A DNA stretch of 34,657 nucleotides from Cymbomonas tetramitiformis (GCA_001247695.2 LGRX02025876.1:1-34657), one strand, 5' to 3'. Numbered from the stretch's first letter, positions 18,201-29,867 are shown. The notes: generated by a model from the sequence alone, not told the origin. Numbers and translations are program-made.

Positions 18201-18834
18201 GAAAAGAGCTTGCATATGTTAAGTTATCCACTTGTCAAAATTTTTGAACTTTTGGAAGTGTAGTTGTTATACTGCACAGTTAAGTGTTGGAAGTGTGGCT
18301 GTCGGAGTAAATCCGGCAGATGGGGGGCTACTTACGATTGCCCCCTGATTTTTTTTTGTGCCCCCTGAAAAATTGCCCCCTGAAAATGGTTTTCAGGCCC
18401 TGAAAATCACTTTCAGGGTCTGAACTTGTTTTATACTAGGCTAGTTATACACCTTAGAAAAAACTTTATGGATAATATAATTTTTACACCAATTTTCAGG
18501 GCCTGAAAATTTCGAATTCACACTCTTAAGATGCCCCCTGAAAATGGTTTTCAGGGCCTGAAAATATTATTCACTTTTCGTGTTATATAAAGTTTAGAAT
18601 TATATTCTCATGTCCTCATCTTGCCCCCTGAAAATGGTTTTCAGGGCCTGAAAATTTTACAGTGTTCCAAGCCCTGAAAATTCACATAAGGCATGTTATC
18701 GGACAGTTTTGTAGTGACAATGTGTACAGTGTTTACGTGGGCACTTAGAGTATATTTACAGTGAACAGAGCTGAGTTATTACTGAGACAACATATTCATA
18801 TTCGTGGGACCACGTTGTGCACGGGTTCGCGACA
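18201..18834 (+). repeat. Direct repeat copy 1 (split by a 392-bp insert)
   Basis: The parts 18201-18303 and 18696-18834 together match 19239-19480, which is continuous. The block between, 18304-18695, is absent from the second copy. The repeat follows the decayed gypsy pol and may be its 3' untranslated end; TGTCACAAACCG at 18837 would suit an LTR start. Confidence 0.8.
18339..18690 (+). repeat. Repeated CCTGAAAATGGTTTTCAGG hairpins
   Basis: The 19-nt hairpin (8-bp arms, 3-nt loop), preceded by GCCCC, occurs at about 18378, 18537 and 18628. Related half-sites TTTTCAGGGCCTGAAAA occur at about 18493. They lie within the insert that distinguishes the two direct-repeat copies. Confidence 0.9.
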
Positions 18835-19238
18835 GCTGTCACAAACCGCGGCTTATCGTGGTACGATAGCCGGGTTGTGACGCTCGGAGCAGTAGTCCTG
18901 GTGACGAACACGTGACGAACGTAGCGCAGGTCACGATCGTGACGTGACAGTTGGTGACAGTGTACGGAAACGCAGTTGGTGTTACGCTATCTCTGGAGAC
19001 AGCGACTGTAGCATATAGGGCGGCGTTGCCAAGTGCGAGCAGACGCCCATTATTGTTTTGCCTTCGCAGAGGTAGAGGAAATCAAGAAACCTTGCTCAGA
19101 CCGCGAAAACAGCAGTGTTTATGTTGAAGTAATTTATGATATGATATTTCGTCGTGTGCGAATTGTGGTGTTTGCTTGAGTTTCACTGTTTATTTTCAGT
19201 TAACATAACTACCCGTCAGTAGTCTTTTTCATGTCGAG

Positions 19239-19480
19239 GAAAAGAGCTTGCATATGTTAAGTTATCCACTTGTCAAATTTTTTGAACTTTTGGAAGTGTA
19301 GTTGTTATACTGGACAGTTAAGTGTTGGAAGTGTGGCTGTCTTATCGGAAAGTTTTATAGTGACAATGTGTACAGTGTTTACGTGGGCACTTAGAGTATA
19401 TTTACAATGAGCAGAGCTGAGTTATTACTGAGACAATATATTCAAATTCGTGGGACCACGTTGTGCACGGGTTCGCGACA
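19239..19480 (+). repeat. Direct repeat copy 2 (uninterrupted)
   Basis: It reads GAAAAGAGCTTGCATATG through GTTCGCGACA with a handful of substitutions relative to copy 1 and no insert. Confidence 0.85.
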
Positions 19481-20726
19481 TAGACTTTCTTCAAATGAAA
19501 CTTAACTAACCCACTCTCTACCTTACTTCGCCGACTCCTCGTCCGGGATCCTATACCAAAGTATTGAAATGACAAAACGTGCATGCTGTGCCTACATTCC
19601 ATATCGTGAAATAGTGTGATTTGTTTGAGAAAACGCAGGTAGTTTACCCAAGAAATCAATTGACCCATTCAAAGCATCGATTGAAAACAGCATGATTGCA
19701 CCGAGGGTATTCTCGAAATAAGAGAGCAGTCCGCTTCACATCAACGTCGCGGCTTCCACGCAAGACATGTGCTCGAATTTCGGCTAAGTTCGGGAGTTGC
19801 CGAGCAAACTAAGAAGCTTCTCCTAAATCACAAAATTGCGGCATGTTCCAAAATTTTCATTCTCATGCAGACATCACTCGCCGCAGGCACTAATCTATGC
19901 GTCACATATCAACTAAATTGATCCCCAAAATTCACTATTATATCCCAACAAATAGCTCGAGTACATTCTCATAAAAATGTCCATATTCTTAAAAGGGCGC
20001 ACGTCGGTCCTATCATCACCCTGGCCTAATTTCAAACCGGAGTGATCAATCAATAAAAAGCTTTCAGCAACTTCAAGCACCACTCGAGCATGTCAAGAAA
20101 GGACTTTACACTCGAAACCCAAGCGGGCACATGTACATTTATGCACACTTCGCTGGGCTTTTTCCCTGCCCTGATGTACACCGTGCACTCAAATGATTCA
20201 TCATGGTCGAAGCTACGAATATATCATGGTCTTTATGGCACCATCACTATATGGGATGCTCCGCATGATGGCCTAATATATTGGGTATTCACAGGTAATC
20301 CCTTTGGGAATCCTCAATAAAGTCCGTGGTCTTGTTATCTTGTAACCATTTGCTATATGCATTTGCTACTTTCTGCACACACGCGCGCACAAACCAACAT
20401 GTAAACAGTGAGGCACATCAACAAAAGTAAGCCAACCACTATCACACTGGAGCCAAATATGATAGACACAATGGGTAAGAAGCTCCTGACGGATGGCACC
20501 GATCAAAATGAGGATGCAAGCTGAAACTGACAAAAGTATTGAGAGCTGATGACGGTTCAGATTTGACAGCAATAACTGTTTTGTTCGATACGTAAGGAAG
20601 TCAGGTGAAGTCAACAGTTGCATCGACTCTTTGCGGGTGTGGGCAAACAGCGAAGCTGCCCCTGTTACCACAACCATAGATTAACATCGGCTGAAAATAT
20701 CGGAAGATCTCCTTACAGCCTCTAAC
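19481..20726. other. Interval with no recognisable feature
   Basis: Short frames only, without family signatures or repeats that I could see. Confidence 0.5.
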
Positions 20727-21052
20727 ATGAGAGGAACGCTTTCCCCACGAGGCGGCTTGCGACACTGAACTCGCGGATGGCGCAGCCGCACATCCTCCAC
20801 GGTGAGGGGAACACCTTCCCCACGCCGCAGCTTGTGACAATGGATTTGCGGATGGCGCAGCTGCACCTCCTCCACGATGAGAGGAATGCTTTGCCCACGC
20901 GGCGGCTTGTGACTATGATCTCGCGGAAGGCCCAGCCGCACATCCTTCACGATAAGAGGAACGCTTTCTCCACGCCGCGGCTTGTGACATTAGACTTGCG
21001 GATGATGCAGCCGCAGATCCTCCACAATGAGGGGAACCCTTTCCCATACTTA
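20727..21052. repeat. Tandem repeat of exactly 75 bp, about 4.4 copies
   Basis: Equivalent points lie at 20777, 20852, 20927 and 21002. The unit contains CAGCCGCACATCCTCCACG, GAGGGGAAC and CTTGTGAC landmarks. Because 75 is a multiple of three, frames stay open on both strands. The plus frame gives a 25-residue repeat beginning MAQPHILH; the minus frames give RHPQIHCHK-like repeats. No flanking exon structure supports translation. Confidence 0.85.
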
Positions 21053-21564
21053 CCTCCATAAACGTTGAGACGCGTCCGCGGATGAGGAGATCAAATTATT
21101 TTTTAAAAGTGACCGCCCAGTTCAGAGCGTTCCCAGGGGAGAGACGTCGACCGAAGCTGGCCTAAATAGCCGTCGTGGAGGACAAAGCAGGCAAGAGCAG
21201 CACCACGGTAACACGGCACAATATATCCAGGGGTGACAGCCTGGCCCGAAGGCGTGGAGAAATATCCGCCAGTTTTCGTGTGACACGCTCGCACCCGGGT
21301 TACACGGAGAAAGAGTGCTCTGGTGGCACGCCTCCCTAGCGGTAAAACTTATGTGCACATCTACTAGCATGGGAACTCAAAGTGAAAATAAACCAAAAGA
21401 AGCAGGCCGGCGCACATCGCTTGCAGCTACTCAGGGTTCTGTTAAGCCCAGATTGATCCAAGAACAAGTGGACTCGGCTGCCAAAAGTTGGAATCCCAAA
21501 AATCTGGTCTCCCTGGAGACTCGACGTGTTGAACGCTCTCAACTATGGCTCCAGGTAACACAGA
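21053..21564. other. Interval downstream of the hydroxylase-like gene
   Basis: Minus-strand frames at 21103-21370 include a GYFSTPSG..GYIVPCYRG stretch that could be an exon. I cannot assign a splice model or family. Confidence 0.3.
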
Positions 21565-22976
21565 TCACGATGATCTGCTAGGATATTGAGCTGGTGTCAT
21601 GGAAGAGATTTGTTTGCGGAGGGGAGGACCCACCTGGCTATCACAGGAAAACCAAATATTGACGGCAAACTTTCGAGCAGATCCCTGTGCCCAACCAAAA
21701 TAAAGGTAAGACCTCACAGCACCGCGATGTTGCTCCAGCGGCAAATGGAGGGTCAGAATACTCACTCCACACCCCCTTTCAAGGTTCGGAAGAATAGCTT
21801 GCAAATTCCTGGGTAATTGAGTGAACTGAGGGAACGAGTTTCCAACAGAGAATTTACCGTAACCATTGGTTTGGAGAAGTGCATCTTATACATGTCAGGC
21901 GTGCATTCGCCTTCAGAGCAATAGTGATTACTCCACAAACCAAGTTGACCTGCGCGCGGCAAGAAACTGAAGCCTTCCGCTGACATCTCCTCCTGAAGTC
22001 GTTCCGCACTCGGGGCAGCCACCGATGCTTCAATGGCATCGCTGGCAATCATTTTCGGAAAAGAAGTCGCTCCCCCTTCGTAGGGTTCCATGTCGTTTAG
22101 GTAGAGCAAACCGCTGCACATAACACCCCCTCCAGAAGGCTAGTTCATTTCTTGCACGCATGCGCTCAGCAAGAGACTCGGGTAGACTGTGTAGTACAGA
22201 CGACTTCAGCTAGGCCGAACGTCAAGAAGAACGATCGGCAAAGTTCCCTTGGTAAGCCGCGCGGAAAAAAACTTCCTGTTGATATGTTGTGATGCTCGCA
22301 GGCCTCGCGGAAGACTTCTGCGAGTCACCCGAATCACGCAAATGCTGGAAGCCCACGCCCGAGCGGGCTGCAGGTGACCTGTTCAGCTGGAGCCGACTCA
22401 CAATAGAGCGTGCGCCGCGATAAGGCAGCAGGAGAACCTGATCATACGGTGTCCCCCAGGACCACGGTCGTGATGCCAGATGATGCCCTTGTGGCCGCTG
22501 TGGTAGTGCAGCAGTTCCATTTCGAGCCCCAGCGTAAAAATATGAAAAGGTACTCTTATGTAAGCGGCCACCTTTTCAGCTGCTTCCCTAAGAATCGGGT
22601 ATCTCTTTAGATGCCAGTCGCGGATCCCTTCTCGTTCACCGTTTACAGTCTTCGCCTTGATCCGAACGAATTCAAGCGCCTTGACGCGCGAAGCGGCTGT
22701 CATGTTGACAATGCCGCCCAAGCGCAACTCCTTCGGCATCCTGGAATGAATCGCATTCATGGTGGAACTAACATTCCCTGGAACTTCCCCACTCCACGGA
22801 AATATTGAACGGTCATAAGGGTCGCAGGCGACGTTTGAAATCGAATAGAGCAAGGAAATTGCCAAAACGCTGTGCCCCTTCCTTCGGAGCGATGTGTTAT
22901 ACTGCTCGATATATGCACGATGGTTCAAATTGCTCACTGGCACCACGTGCATTTTCCTGTGATAATCCGTGTGCAA
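21565..22976 (-). CDS. Prolyl-4-hydroxylase-like 2-oxoglutarate/Fe(II) oxygenase
   Basis: Three minus-strand exons join in frame: 22976-22430 (ATCAG|GTTCTC), 22113-21858 (GTGCAG| ... ACG|GTAAAT) and 21684-21565 (GGGCACAG|). Family features appear in order. WHHD gives the HxD iron pair. LLYLNDMEPYEGGATSFP is the classic P4H strand and GGxTxFP turn. FLPRAGQLGLWSNH is followed by a second His in MHFSKP, and RKFAVNIW after the last junction supplies the basic 2-oxoglutarate contact and C-terminal strand. Such enzymes hydroxylate proline in cell-wall or signalling proteins, usually in the ER; the substrate here is unknown. The 5' end is uncertain: no signal peptide or membrane anchor is visible from 22976, so an upstream exon may be missing. 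It is the best candidate for a host gene. Confidence 0.75.
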
Positions 22977-23240
22977 AGCAGCTCTGACCTATCCCAGGAA
23001 GAACAGGCCAGGAATGATGATGAGCCGGTATTCTATTCAGGGTGAATAAACGAATACGTAGAGGTCAGTTTCGAATGAGAAGAGTATGAACAACATCCAG
23101 GAAACTCTCTACATTCTACCACGGCAACACCCACCGATACCGCATACAGTATACCCACTCGGACTGTTCATATACAGTACACAAATACAGGTTGGCCCAT
23201 AAAAACTACTACATCGGAAATCGGGCCAGGTTATCTCATC

Positions 23241-23732
23241 GTGGCGTTAAGGGTAGGGTGCACAGTTGTTCGGGGCTATTTAAATTTCATAGCAATTTCT
23301 ATATTTTAAAAATGCGAGAAGTCATTAACGCGGGGAAATTTAAAATAAATAGTTATGATATATTGGTGATAGTGCGACATATATAAAACATTAGTTAAGG
23401 AGTTCTATTTTAAGGTTTTGATGTCCATACAAAAGTGTGGGAGCCGATTCTGAGTTATGACGTGTCGAAGTGAGGTGGGTGTGTTTTTATATACCTACCT
23501 CACTTTGACACGTCATAACTCAAAATCGGCTCCCACACTTTTGTATGGACATCAAAACCTTAAAATCGAACTCATTAACTAATTTCTTTTATATGTCGCA
23601 CTATCACCAATAGATAATAACTATTTATTTTGAATTTCCCCGCGTTAATGACTTCTCGCATTTTTAAAATATGGAAATTGATATGAAATTTAAATAGCCC
23701 CGAACAACTGTGCACCCTACCCTTAAGCCACC
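23241..23732. mobile_element. 492-bp foldback element with near-perfect arms
   Basis: Two arms of about 240 bp are inverted copies with a few differences around a ~12-nt centre (GTGTTTTTATAT). The outer parts read TTAAGGGTAGGGTGCAC on the left and its complement on the right. Each arm is thus bordered by TTAA, the target sequence of piggyBac-type elements. Symmetry continues a few bases beyond (GTGGC/GCCAC), so the exact edge is uncertain. There is no coding capacity; it is most simply a MITE. Confidence 0.85.
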
Positions 23733-24533
23733 AGAAATTTCTCCCATATGCTGCATGCGCAGCTCGAGTACAAATATCGACATGAAATGATTCACGACGT
23801 CGGGAGAATTTGGGGGCGACGGAGCGATGGTGCGAGCGAGGGGTAGAAATTATTTCCCCCTAAATCACCCCCCTCCGACACATACGTAAAAAAAGAAAAA
23901 AGAAAAGAAAAAGATACTCGATTATAAGTTGAGTAGTGCTGGATGTGACACACCGACAGGACAATCTGTCACTTGTCACCTCCTAAAGTAGGTTGGGTGA
24001 CCGTCACTAGTAGTCCGGGAAACTCCCGTTAGTATTTATGTGAACACCTCTATTATCTATGAGACTTTTACCGTTCTGATATTGAAACCCTTAACTCAGG
24101 GTTCATTTCCAGTTATCCGATATATTCACTCCGAACTATATATCCGACAGGTTTGGCCCCACTTACGTTTTATTTAGCCACTGCGACTCCGCTGGGATGA
24201 TTGGCTAAAGCCGGACGCTTGGGATGGAGTGAGGCGCTCCGCGCGTGGGAGTGCCGGCGGTCGCGGGTATGGCCTAAGATTTTTTTGGGTTGATTTGCGG
24301 TGAACTGTGAGCCAAGAGGAATTTTCTACGGGATTTAACGTTGGGTTGGTTTACGCATCCTGGTTGGTTACCACACCGTTTCGTATTGGCCGCCATCTAC
24401 CACACGACTTCTTGGGATTGCTGCTCTCTCACGGAATCCGTATCGACGACCCATCGCATTTCTTGGCCGCCCGTTGCTGCCGCATTTTTTCCACGTCTTC
24501 TTGCCTCACTCCACCCCTATAGTCTTCTTCATC
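23733..24533. other. Leader region before the gag-like gene, possible LTR
   Basis: A TGTGACACACCGACAGG sequence at about 23944, followed by a mixed region, could be an LTR start, as gypsy LTRs often begin TGT. A purine-rich AAAAAAAGAAAA tract lies near 23887. No matching second LTR is present in the window, so this remains a suggestion. Confidence 0.3.
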
Positions 24534-25622
24534 ATGGTCGCTACTACTAGATCAACAGCTAGCATGGCGAATCGCCGCCGCACATTGAGCACGATTTTTT
24601 ATTCCGTTGCTGCCAGGCATGCCGCCAACACACCCGCAACCCCGCCAGCGGCGCAGCCACCCGCTAATTCGGCGGGGGCTACGTTTTTGGCATCGGTGCG
24701 CACGTTGCAGCGAGAGCACTTCGACATGAAGGTGGCCAAGCACGTGCAACGAAAATTGTTCGACGGCAAGGAAGGCCGATTTTCCGGTGCGGAGGCCCAC
24801 GCGGTGGCCATCTTCACGAGGATGGTGACCGCACTGCAGGCAGCATTCGTCACTGAGGACATCGGTTTCGCTCCGCTCTTCACGCTGGACGACGCTGCTT
24901 TGGCCGTCCGCGTGGAGGCCAACAATTTATTGTTCTCCACACTCGAGCTGCTGGTGGACCCCTCCTCGCCCGCGGCGGACTGGATGGACTCGTCACACGC
25001 CAGCTTCCCGACGGACGGTAAGCGTGTTCTACTCGAGTTCGCTCGTCGGATGATCCCGGTTGGTGACCCCTTCCAGGGGCAGGCGGACATGTTCGCCGTC
25101 CGCATCCCTGCGGGCATGGACCCTCATGGACCGATCGAGGATTTCAACGCCGCGCTCAAAGCTGCGAGAACGAGGGCGACGCTCATGGACGAAGACGTGA
25201 AGTCTCTTTTCATTCGAGCCCTCGACACCACCTTCTACCAACCGGTGGTGTCCCGCTTGCTCCTTCACGACCAACGAGCAGCCCACGACCTCCTCACCAT
25301 TCAGCAATGGGTGCGTGAGTGCTACGGCGAGCACGTGCGGGCGGGCACCGCCACCGCGTCCGCGCACCGGTACTCCCACGGCACGCATTTCATGGAGAAG
25401 AGCAGCGATGATTTGACCACGGCGGGTGAGATCGCGGACTTACGGACGATGGTGCTCGACTTGAAACGGCAGTTGACCGACTTCCTCGTCGCCGCCGGGT
25501 CCGAGCCGTCCCCGCGGGGGTTCACACCTCGCGCGGACAAGCCGGACCGCCGTGTCAAGACCCGCTTTGCGGCCTCGCCCCTCAATAACACACTATTCGA
25601 TGAAAATGATATTCTCATGTGA
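24534..25622 (+). CDS. Gag-like protein, C-terminus cut by transposon insertion
   Basis: The ATG at 24534 opens a helical, capsid-like protein of about 362 residues: an N-terminal Ala/Pro-rich part, then DGKEGRFSGAEAHAVAIFTR and DGKRVLLEFARRMIPVGDP segments. The second is laid out like the DGRCALQRLRYQVEGIGDP part of the gag at 13518-15275, so the two are probably distant relatives. The last 12 codons and the stop lie in the left terminal inverted repeat of the next element (from 25587). The natural C-terminus, including any nucleic-acid-binding knuckle, is therefore lost. Confidence 0.6.
   Translation: MVATTRSTASMANRRRTLSTIFYSVAARHAANTPATPPAAQPPANSAGATFLASVRTLQREHFDMKVAKHVQRKLFDGKEGRFSGAEAHAVAIFTRMVTALQAAFVTEDIGFAPLFTLDDAALAVRVEANNLLFSTLELLVDPSSPAADWMDSSHASFPTDGKRVLLEFARRMIPVGDPFQGQADMFAVRIPAGMDPHGPIEDFNAALKAARTRATLMDEDVKSLFIRALDTTFYQPVVSRLLLHDQRAAHDLLTIQQWVRECYGEHVRAGTATASAHRYSHGTHFMEKSSDDLTTAGEIADLRTMVLDLKRQLTDFLVAAGSEPSPRGFTPRADKPDRRVKTRFAASPLNNTLFDENDILM
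25587..25621 (+). repeat. Left terminal inverted repeat
   Basis: AACACACTATT-C-GATGAAAATGA-T-ATT-C-TCAT-G-TG. Compared with the complement of 34494-34528, only the four bases set off by dashes as single letters differ. Inside it a TGAAAATGATATT sequence is repeated directly at 25601 and 25620. Confidence 0.85.
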
Positions 25623-25852
25623 AAATGATATTGCCTTATTTACCTCATGATAGGCTTAAAAAGCCGCATTTTAACAGTCAAGAACATGCAAGTGCAGGTT
25701 GTGCATTAGATTTAATGGTTTTTATGGTACAAAATTGAGGTCAAATGCACTTTTTCGAAATCTAGGAGGAGTGAAAACACAAAGAACTTTTGACTCAGAA
25801 TCTATATACACGTTATACACATATTATTTACATATTTTTTTTTCGTCTTGCT

Positions 25853-28800
25853 TTACGCGTCCACTTCAGGTGCTACCGCTACCGCTACGCAATTATCAAA
25901 AGCTTCGTCTTCATCGGAATCATCCGATTCATTCAAGTCACCTAGGTCCTTGCGCGTGCGTTTGGATTGTTGTGCAAGCAAAGCGACGACTATCTGCGCG
26001 TATTGCTCGTTCGGTATACTCCGTTCGGGGTCATTCGCATCCACATTCCATGCCAGCACTATTTCATTCTTATCGAAAGTCTCGGTAGACGGTCGGTGCC
26101 CCGGTGGCGCTGCGAAAGCTCCTGGGTGACTCGCAAGCTGCTTGCCGAGGTGCTTCTTCTTGGTGTCGGTGTGCTTTTTGGGTTGGAAATAGCGATATAG
26201 CAGCTGTTGAGTTGACGGATAGCGCGCCTCCACCTTCACCAAGTACAACGGATCCGACCATTCGCTTCGCTTCAGTTGTACGCGGAACGCGAACTTGTCG
26301 TTTTCAGATTCCACCGCGAGAGCCACTGCAAAGCTGCCGACTGTCATCTGGCCGTAGGTGACCTCCCACTGGGCGTTGTCCACGTACTGCTCTGCTCGCT
26401 TTTGGGCTCGACCTTGGTGTTTCCGTTTACCGTTGTACACTTCTATCGGCGCTCGATCAATTCGGCGTTGGATGCGCACCGGTATAGCGGGGACGGCGGC
26501 AGCCTCGGCAGCTTCTATCGCCAACGCGGGCGCCTCTATCAGTCGAACCAAGGTGGCATTGCGCTCGATGGCGATTTTCTCGGGATGCTGGAAGGGTATC
26601 GCGGGCGCTTGACATTCTCCACCAGCAGTTAGGTGGCGCTGTTTCTCGATGACATCCTCGCGCCAAAACTTTTCGTGCACCTCCGTGAGCTTTGTGCCCA
26701 AAATGTCCTTCAACGCCTGTAAGGTATGCTCAAGCTTTTCGATGCCTTCTTCGGTAAAAGGAATCGGCTTGATGTATCCAGGCCCCGTGACAGGGGGTGT
26801 AGAAACAAGCTTTGGCAATGGAGTCTCGGGTAACCATTTGGGTGAAATGGAATACTGTTTGTACTGCATGCCCACTTCGCCGTGCTCGTTCTTCTTGAAC
26901 TTGAAAGCCTGCTGTGCCAAAATATTGTGGCAATCGAAGACGTGACCATCAAACCAAGAGCTGAAGTCGAAGATCTTCTCGGTGTGCTCGCATATTACAC
27001 CATCCGTAAAGCATTCTTGTGCGACCTCTATCATCTCGTCGAGCGTCCAAGCTTGCTTGCGTCGTAGACGCACGGAGAAGCGTGAAAACATCTGGTCAAT
27101 GTTCTCGTGCGTATGTCCCACCAACAGAAAGTTGAGTTTCACCTTGCGAAAGACGTCCGTGTGCACCAGCCAAGCTGCGTATGCCAACATCAACTTGCTC
27201 TTGTTGGTGCTCACATTGTCAAGCTGTACATACAATACTTCCGGCATCGGGTATGAATTTTCCCCGTCCCCGTTGCGTCGATGCTCTTGAATGCGGAGGA
27301 TATCCCGGTGCAAAACGTTGACAAGGAAGTTCGCATCGTCCTTGAAGTTGGCGTAGTTGAAATCCATGAAGCGGCCCACGTTCTCGATCATGCTCCCCAT
27401 GTTGTGCACGTCAAGGAAGTCCTTAGAGTCCAGATGTTTAGGGATACGTCGAAAGTGTGGCAGTCGGGTGGTCCACTGCGTCATGCCATCGATGATCACC
27501 GAGGCATACTTATGCCAAGTTTTGTTCATGGTAATGCTCTTGGTCATATTCGCTTTACGACCATGTTTGTAGAACTTCTGGCGCTCCGCTCGTGCGATTG
27601 CATGATGTTTGTTGAGAGGCCCGTTGTATTGCGCTGTGCAAGATACACAAATTTGGGTCAGTGAACAAATTACATAAGCATATAAACACATCACAAAGCT
27701 ATTCATGAATATTCACCTTTTTGAGATTTGGTTAAGCCTTCCTTCAATAACTTGAAGGACGCGCAAACATCGCACTGAGAAAATCGGTTCGTCGATGGAA
27801 TCTTGAGCCACTTCCTGCAATCTTCGTCAAATATTTTGTAGAAGTAACTAAGAGAGCATTTTTTCCTCTCCTCATTATTCTCTTGCAAGCCCTCGTTGTA
27901 CTCGTCCCACAGCTCTTCGATGGTCAATCCATCCGAAAGATGAATCGGTTCTTTGTCAGGTTGGTGTTGTCCGTATTCGTCGGCGTATTTCTTGAGCCAT
28001 GCGACGACCGACTCGCGTTTCAGAGAAATCTTGCGGTTGTCCTCCTCGTACGTCAATCCATGAACAAACGTGTGTCGGCCCTCGAGCACGCGTGTCCGAC
28101 AGTCGTGAAGATACCCGTAGCTGATGCCGTAAGCCATATAGTAGAACTTAAAGCACACCTGTTACAAAACAAAAGACACCGTCACTCAAAAATTATTAAC
28201 AAATTATCCAAGGAAACGCATAAGGGTTTTTATAGGTTGGCTGGATCTAAGACGCTTGGGAGACACCCCCAACACTGCACGTCTGCAGGCGGGACGGCCG
28301 TCGCGTGCTCGTCAGCACTCTCCAAACCACGCCTTAAATCTGCGCAACCTACACCCTTAGTGGGAATCGAACCCACGAGTGCGAGGTTCATAGCCTAGCG
28401 CCGTACCAACTCGACCAACGCGTCGCGAATGTACTTTATGAAATTTATTTAGAAATTTATGATACAATATTCCACATTCCTGTGATGAACATTTACACAA
28501 TCTATCACAAGGTCCAAGAAAAATTTCGCTTTGGCCAGAGGCCGTTCATTAGCTAATGAACGGTTCCCGCAGCCAAAGTGTCTAATTGTGAGTCGCGCTT
28601 TGGCCAGAGGCCGTTCATTAGCTAATGAACGGTTCCCGCAGCCAAAGTGTCTAATTGTGAGTCGCGCTTTGGCCAGAGGCCGTTCATTAGCTAATGAACG
28701 GTTCCCGCGGCCAAAGTGTCTAATTGTGAGTCGCGCTTTGGCCAGAGGCCGTTCATTAGCTAATGAACGGTTCCCGCAGCCAAAGTGTCTAATTGTGAGT

Positions 28801-29867
28801 CGCGCTTTGGCCAGAGGCCGTTCATTAGCTAATGAACGGTTCCCGCGGCCAAAGTGTCTATGTGTGAGTCGCGCTTTGGCCAGAGGCCGTTCATTAGCTA
28901 ATGAACGGTTCCCGCAGCCAAAGTGTCTATGCGTGAGTCGCGCTTTGGCCAGAGGCCGTTCATTAGCTAATGAACGGTACCCGCAGCCAAAGTGTCTATG
29001 TGTGAGTCGCGCTTTGGCCAGAGGCCGTTCATTAGCTAATAATGAACGGTACCCGCAGCCAAAGTGTCTATGTGTGAGTCGCGCTTTGGTCAGAGGCCGT
29101 TCATTAGCTAATGAACGGTTCCCGCAGCCAAAGTGTCTATGTGTGGGTCGCGCTTTGGCCAGAGGCCGTTCATTAGCTAATGAACGAGTTCAAAAATAAA
29201 CACACCTGCTTCTTGGCCAAAAAGTATTTGAAGTCGAACTTGTCCTCAGATCGAAAGCTGTTTTTTAGCAAGTCCTTCACGAAGTATTCCTTTCTATCTT
29301 TTTGCGACATGCTGAAAATATTTTCGCGAAAAGACTGAATATCTGCGGATGAGAAAGATAGACAGCAGTGCGACTTGCAATTGCACTTAATGGTTTCTGC
29401 CATTGATATACTGTCAGCCTGCAAACGTCGCTGCTTAATACTAATTACGCCCGTATATTGTTTCTTGCGTATGTCGGATTCGTACGGTTTGCGCACGACA
29501 ATCTGCTTGTTTACTTCACCATTTAAACAAACAAGAGGGTCTTCATTCCTCAAGTCCAAACTTGTCTCTGAAAATTCTGTATCAAGTCTGCTTTTATCTC
29601 TTGTAAGTCAATTTCGCGCAAAGCGCGTGACCCGGAAACGCGTGAAGAATTAGAGCTAACTTCCGATCTACACGTCAAAGGCGCGTTCCAAAGGACCAAT
29701 TGCGTATTTGCGCTCGGGGCTGTGCTTGGAATTGGCTCATGGTTGAAAAAGTCAGCCCCTATTTCCATAGAATCTTCAATAACTATTCCCGGGCACGGTT
29801 TGCAGATAATCTCGCAACCTTCATCGAAAGGAATAGAAAACATATTTTCGTCAAAATTAGCCGTCAT
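25853..29867 (-). CDS. DUF7869-like putative transposase, multi-exon
   Basis: Exons: 29867 to about 29550 (start), continuing in a frame shifted by -1 to 29206; then 28158-27717; then 27633-25853. AAGCAG|GTGTG at 29206 joins AACAG| before 28158 in phase 0. AAAAAG|GTGAAT at 27717 joins TGCACAG| before 27633 in phase 1. The core has VIIDGM, YVQLDNVSTNKSK and LVGHTHENIDQMFSRF in the last exon. These are the hallmarks of DUF7869-type proteins and look like an RNase H-fold set of acidic residues (D in IIDG, D in LDN, E/D in HENID). A cysteine cluster (CNCKSHCC) and CDVCASF precede it. The tail is acidic (ESDDSDEDE). A transposase role is inferred from the family's mobile-element context and the flanking inverted repeats. 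The frame change near 29560-29610 is either a missed small intron or an indel. Confidence 0.7.
28352..28427 (-). tRNA. tRNA-like sequence in the intron, acceptor stem not intact
   Basis: On the minus strand: an A-box-like TTGGTCGAGTTGG, an anticodon-like loop CTATGAA closed by GG/CC, and a perfect T arm, GTGGG-TTCGATT-CCCAC with B box. The loop would read ATG as anticodon. The 5' (CGACGCG) and 3' (TAAGGGT) acceptor strands do not pair. I favour a decayed tRNA or the head of a tRNA-derived SINE. Confidence 0.45.
28528..29186. repeat. 69-bp minisatellite centred on a 20-bp palindrome, 9.5 units
   Basis: Each unit reads GCTTTGGCCAGAGG, then CGTTCATTAGCTAATGAACG, then GTTCCCGCAGCCAAAGTGTC and a variable AATTGTGAGTCGC or ATGTGTGAGTCGC end. 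GGCC on the left and GGTTCC on the right extend the symmetry slightly. There are ten palindromes. The only length change is a TAA duplication in the eighth. Units differ at few sites, so the array is young or homogenised. Confidence 0.95.

Larger units (their letters stand above)
28159..29205 (-). other. 1,047-nt intron of the putative transposase gene
   Basis: It is bounded by CAG|GTGTGT and TTTTGTAACAG|, and rejoins the protein without a phase change (KKQ|VCF). It contains a 10-palindrome minisatellite starting 19 nt after the 5' splice site and a tRNA-like sequence. Confidence 0.7.

Noticed and set aside
28531..29199. 222-codon plus-strand frame through the 69-bp minisatellite
   Set aside because: A unit divisible by three without a stop always stays open. 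It lies in an intron of the opposite-strand gene with no splice or start signal. The +3 TAA duplication keeps the frame, but one event is not evidence of selection.
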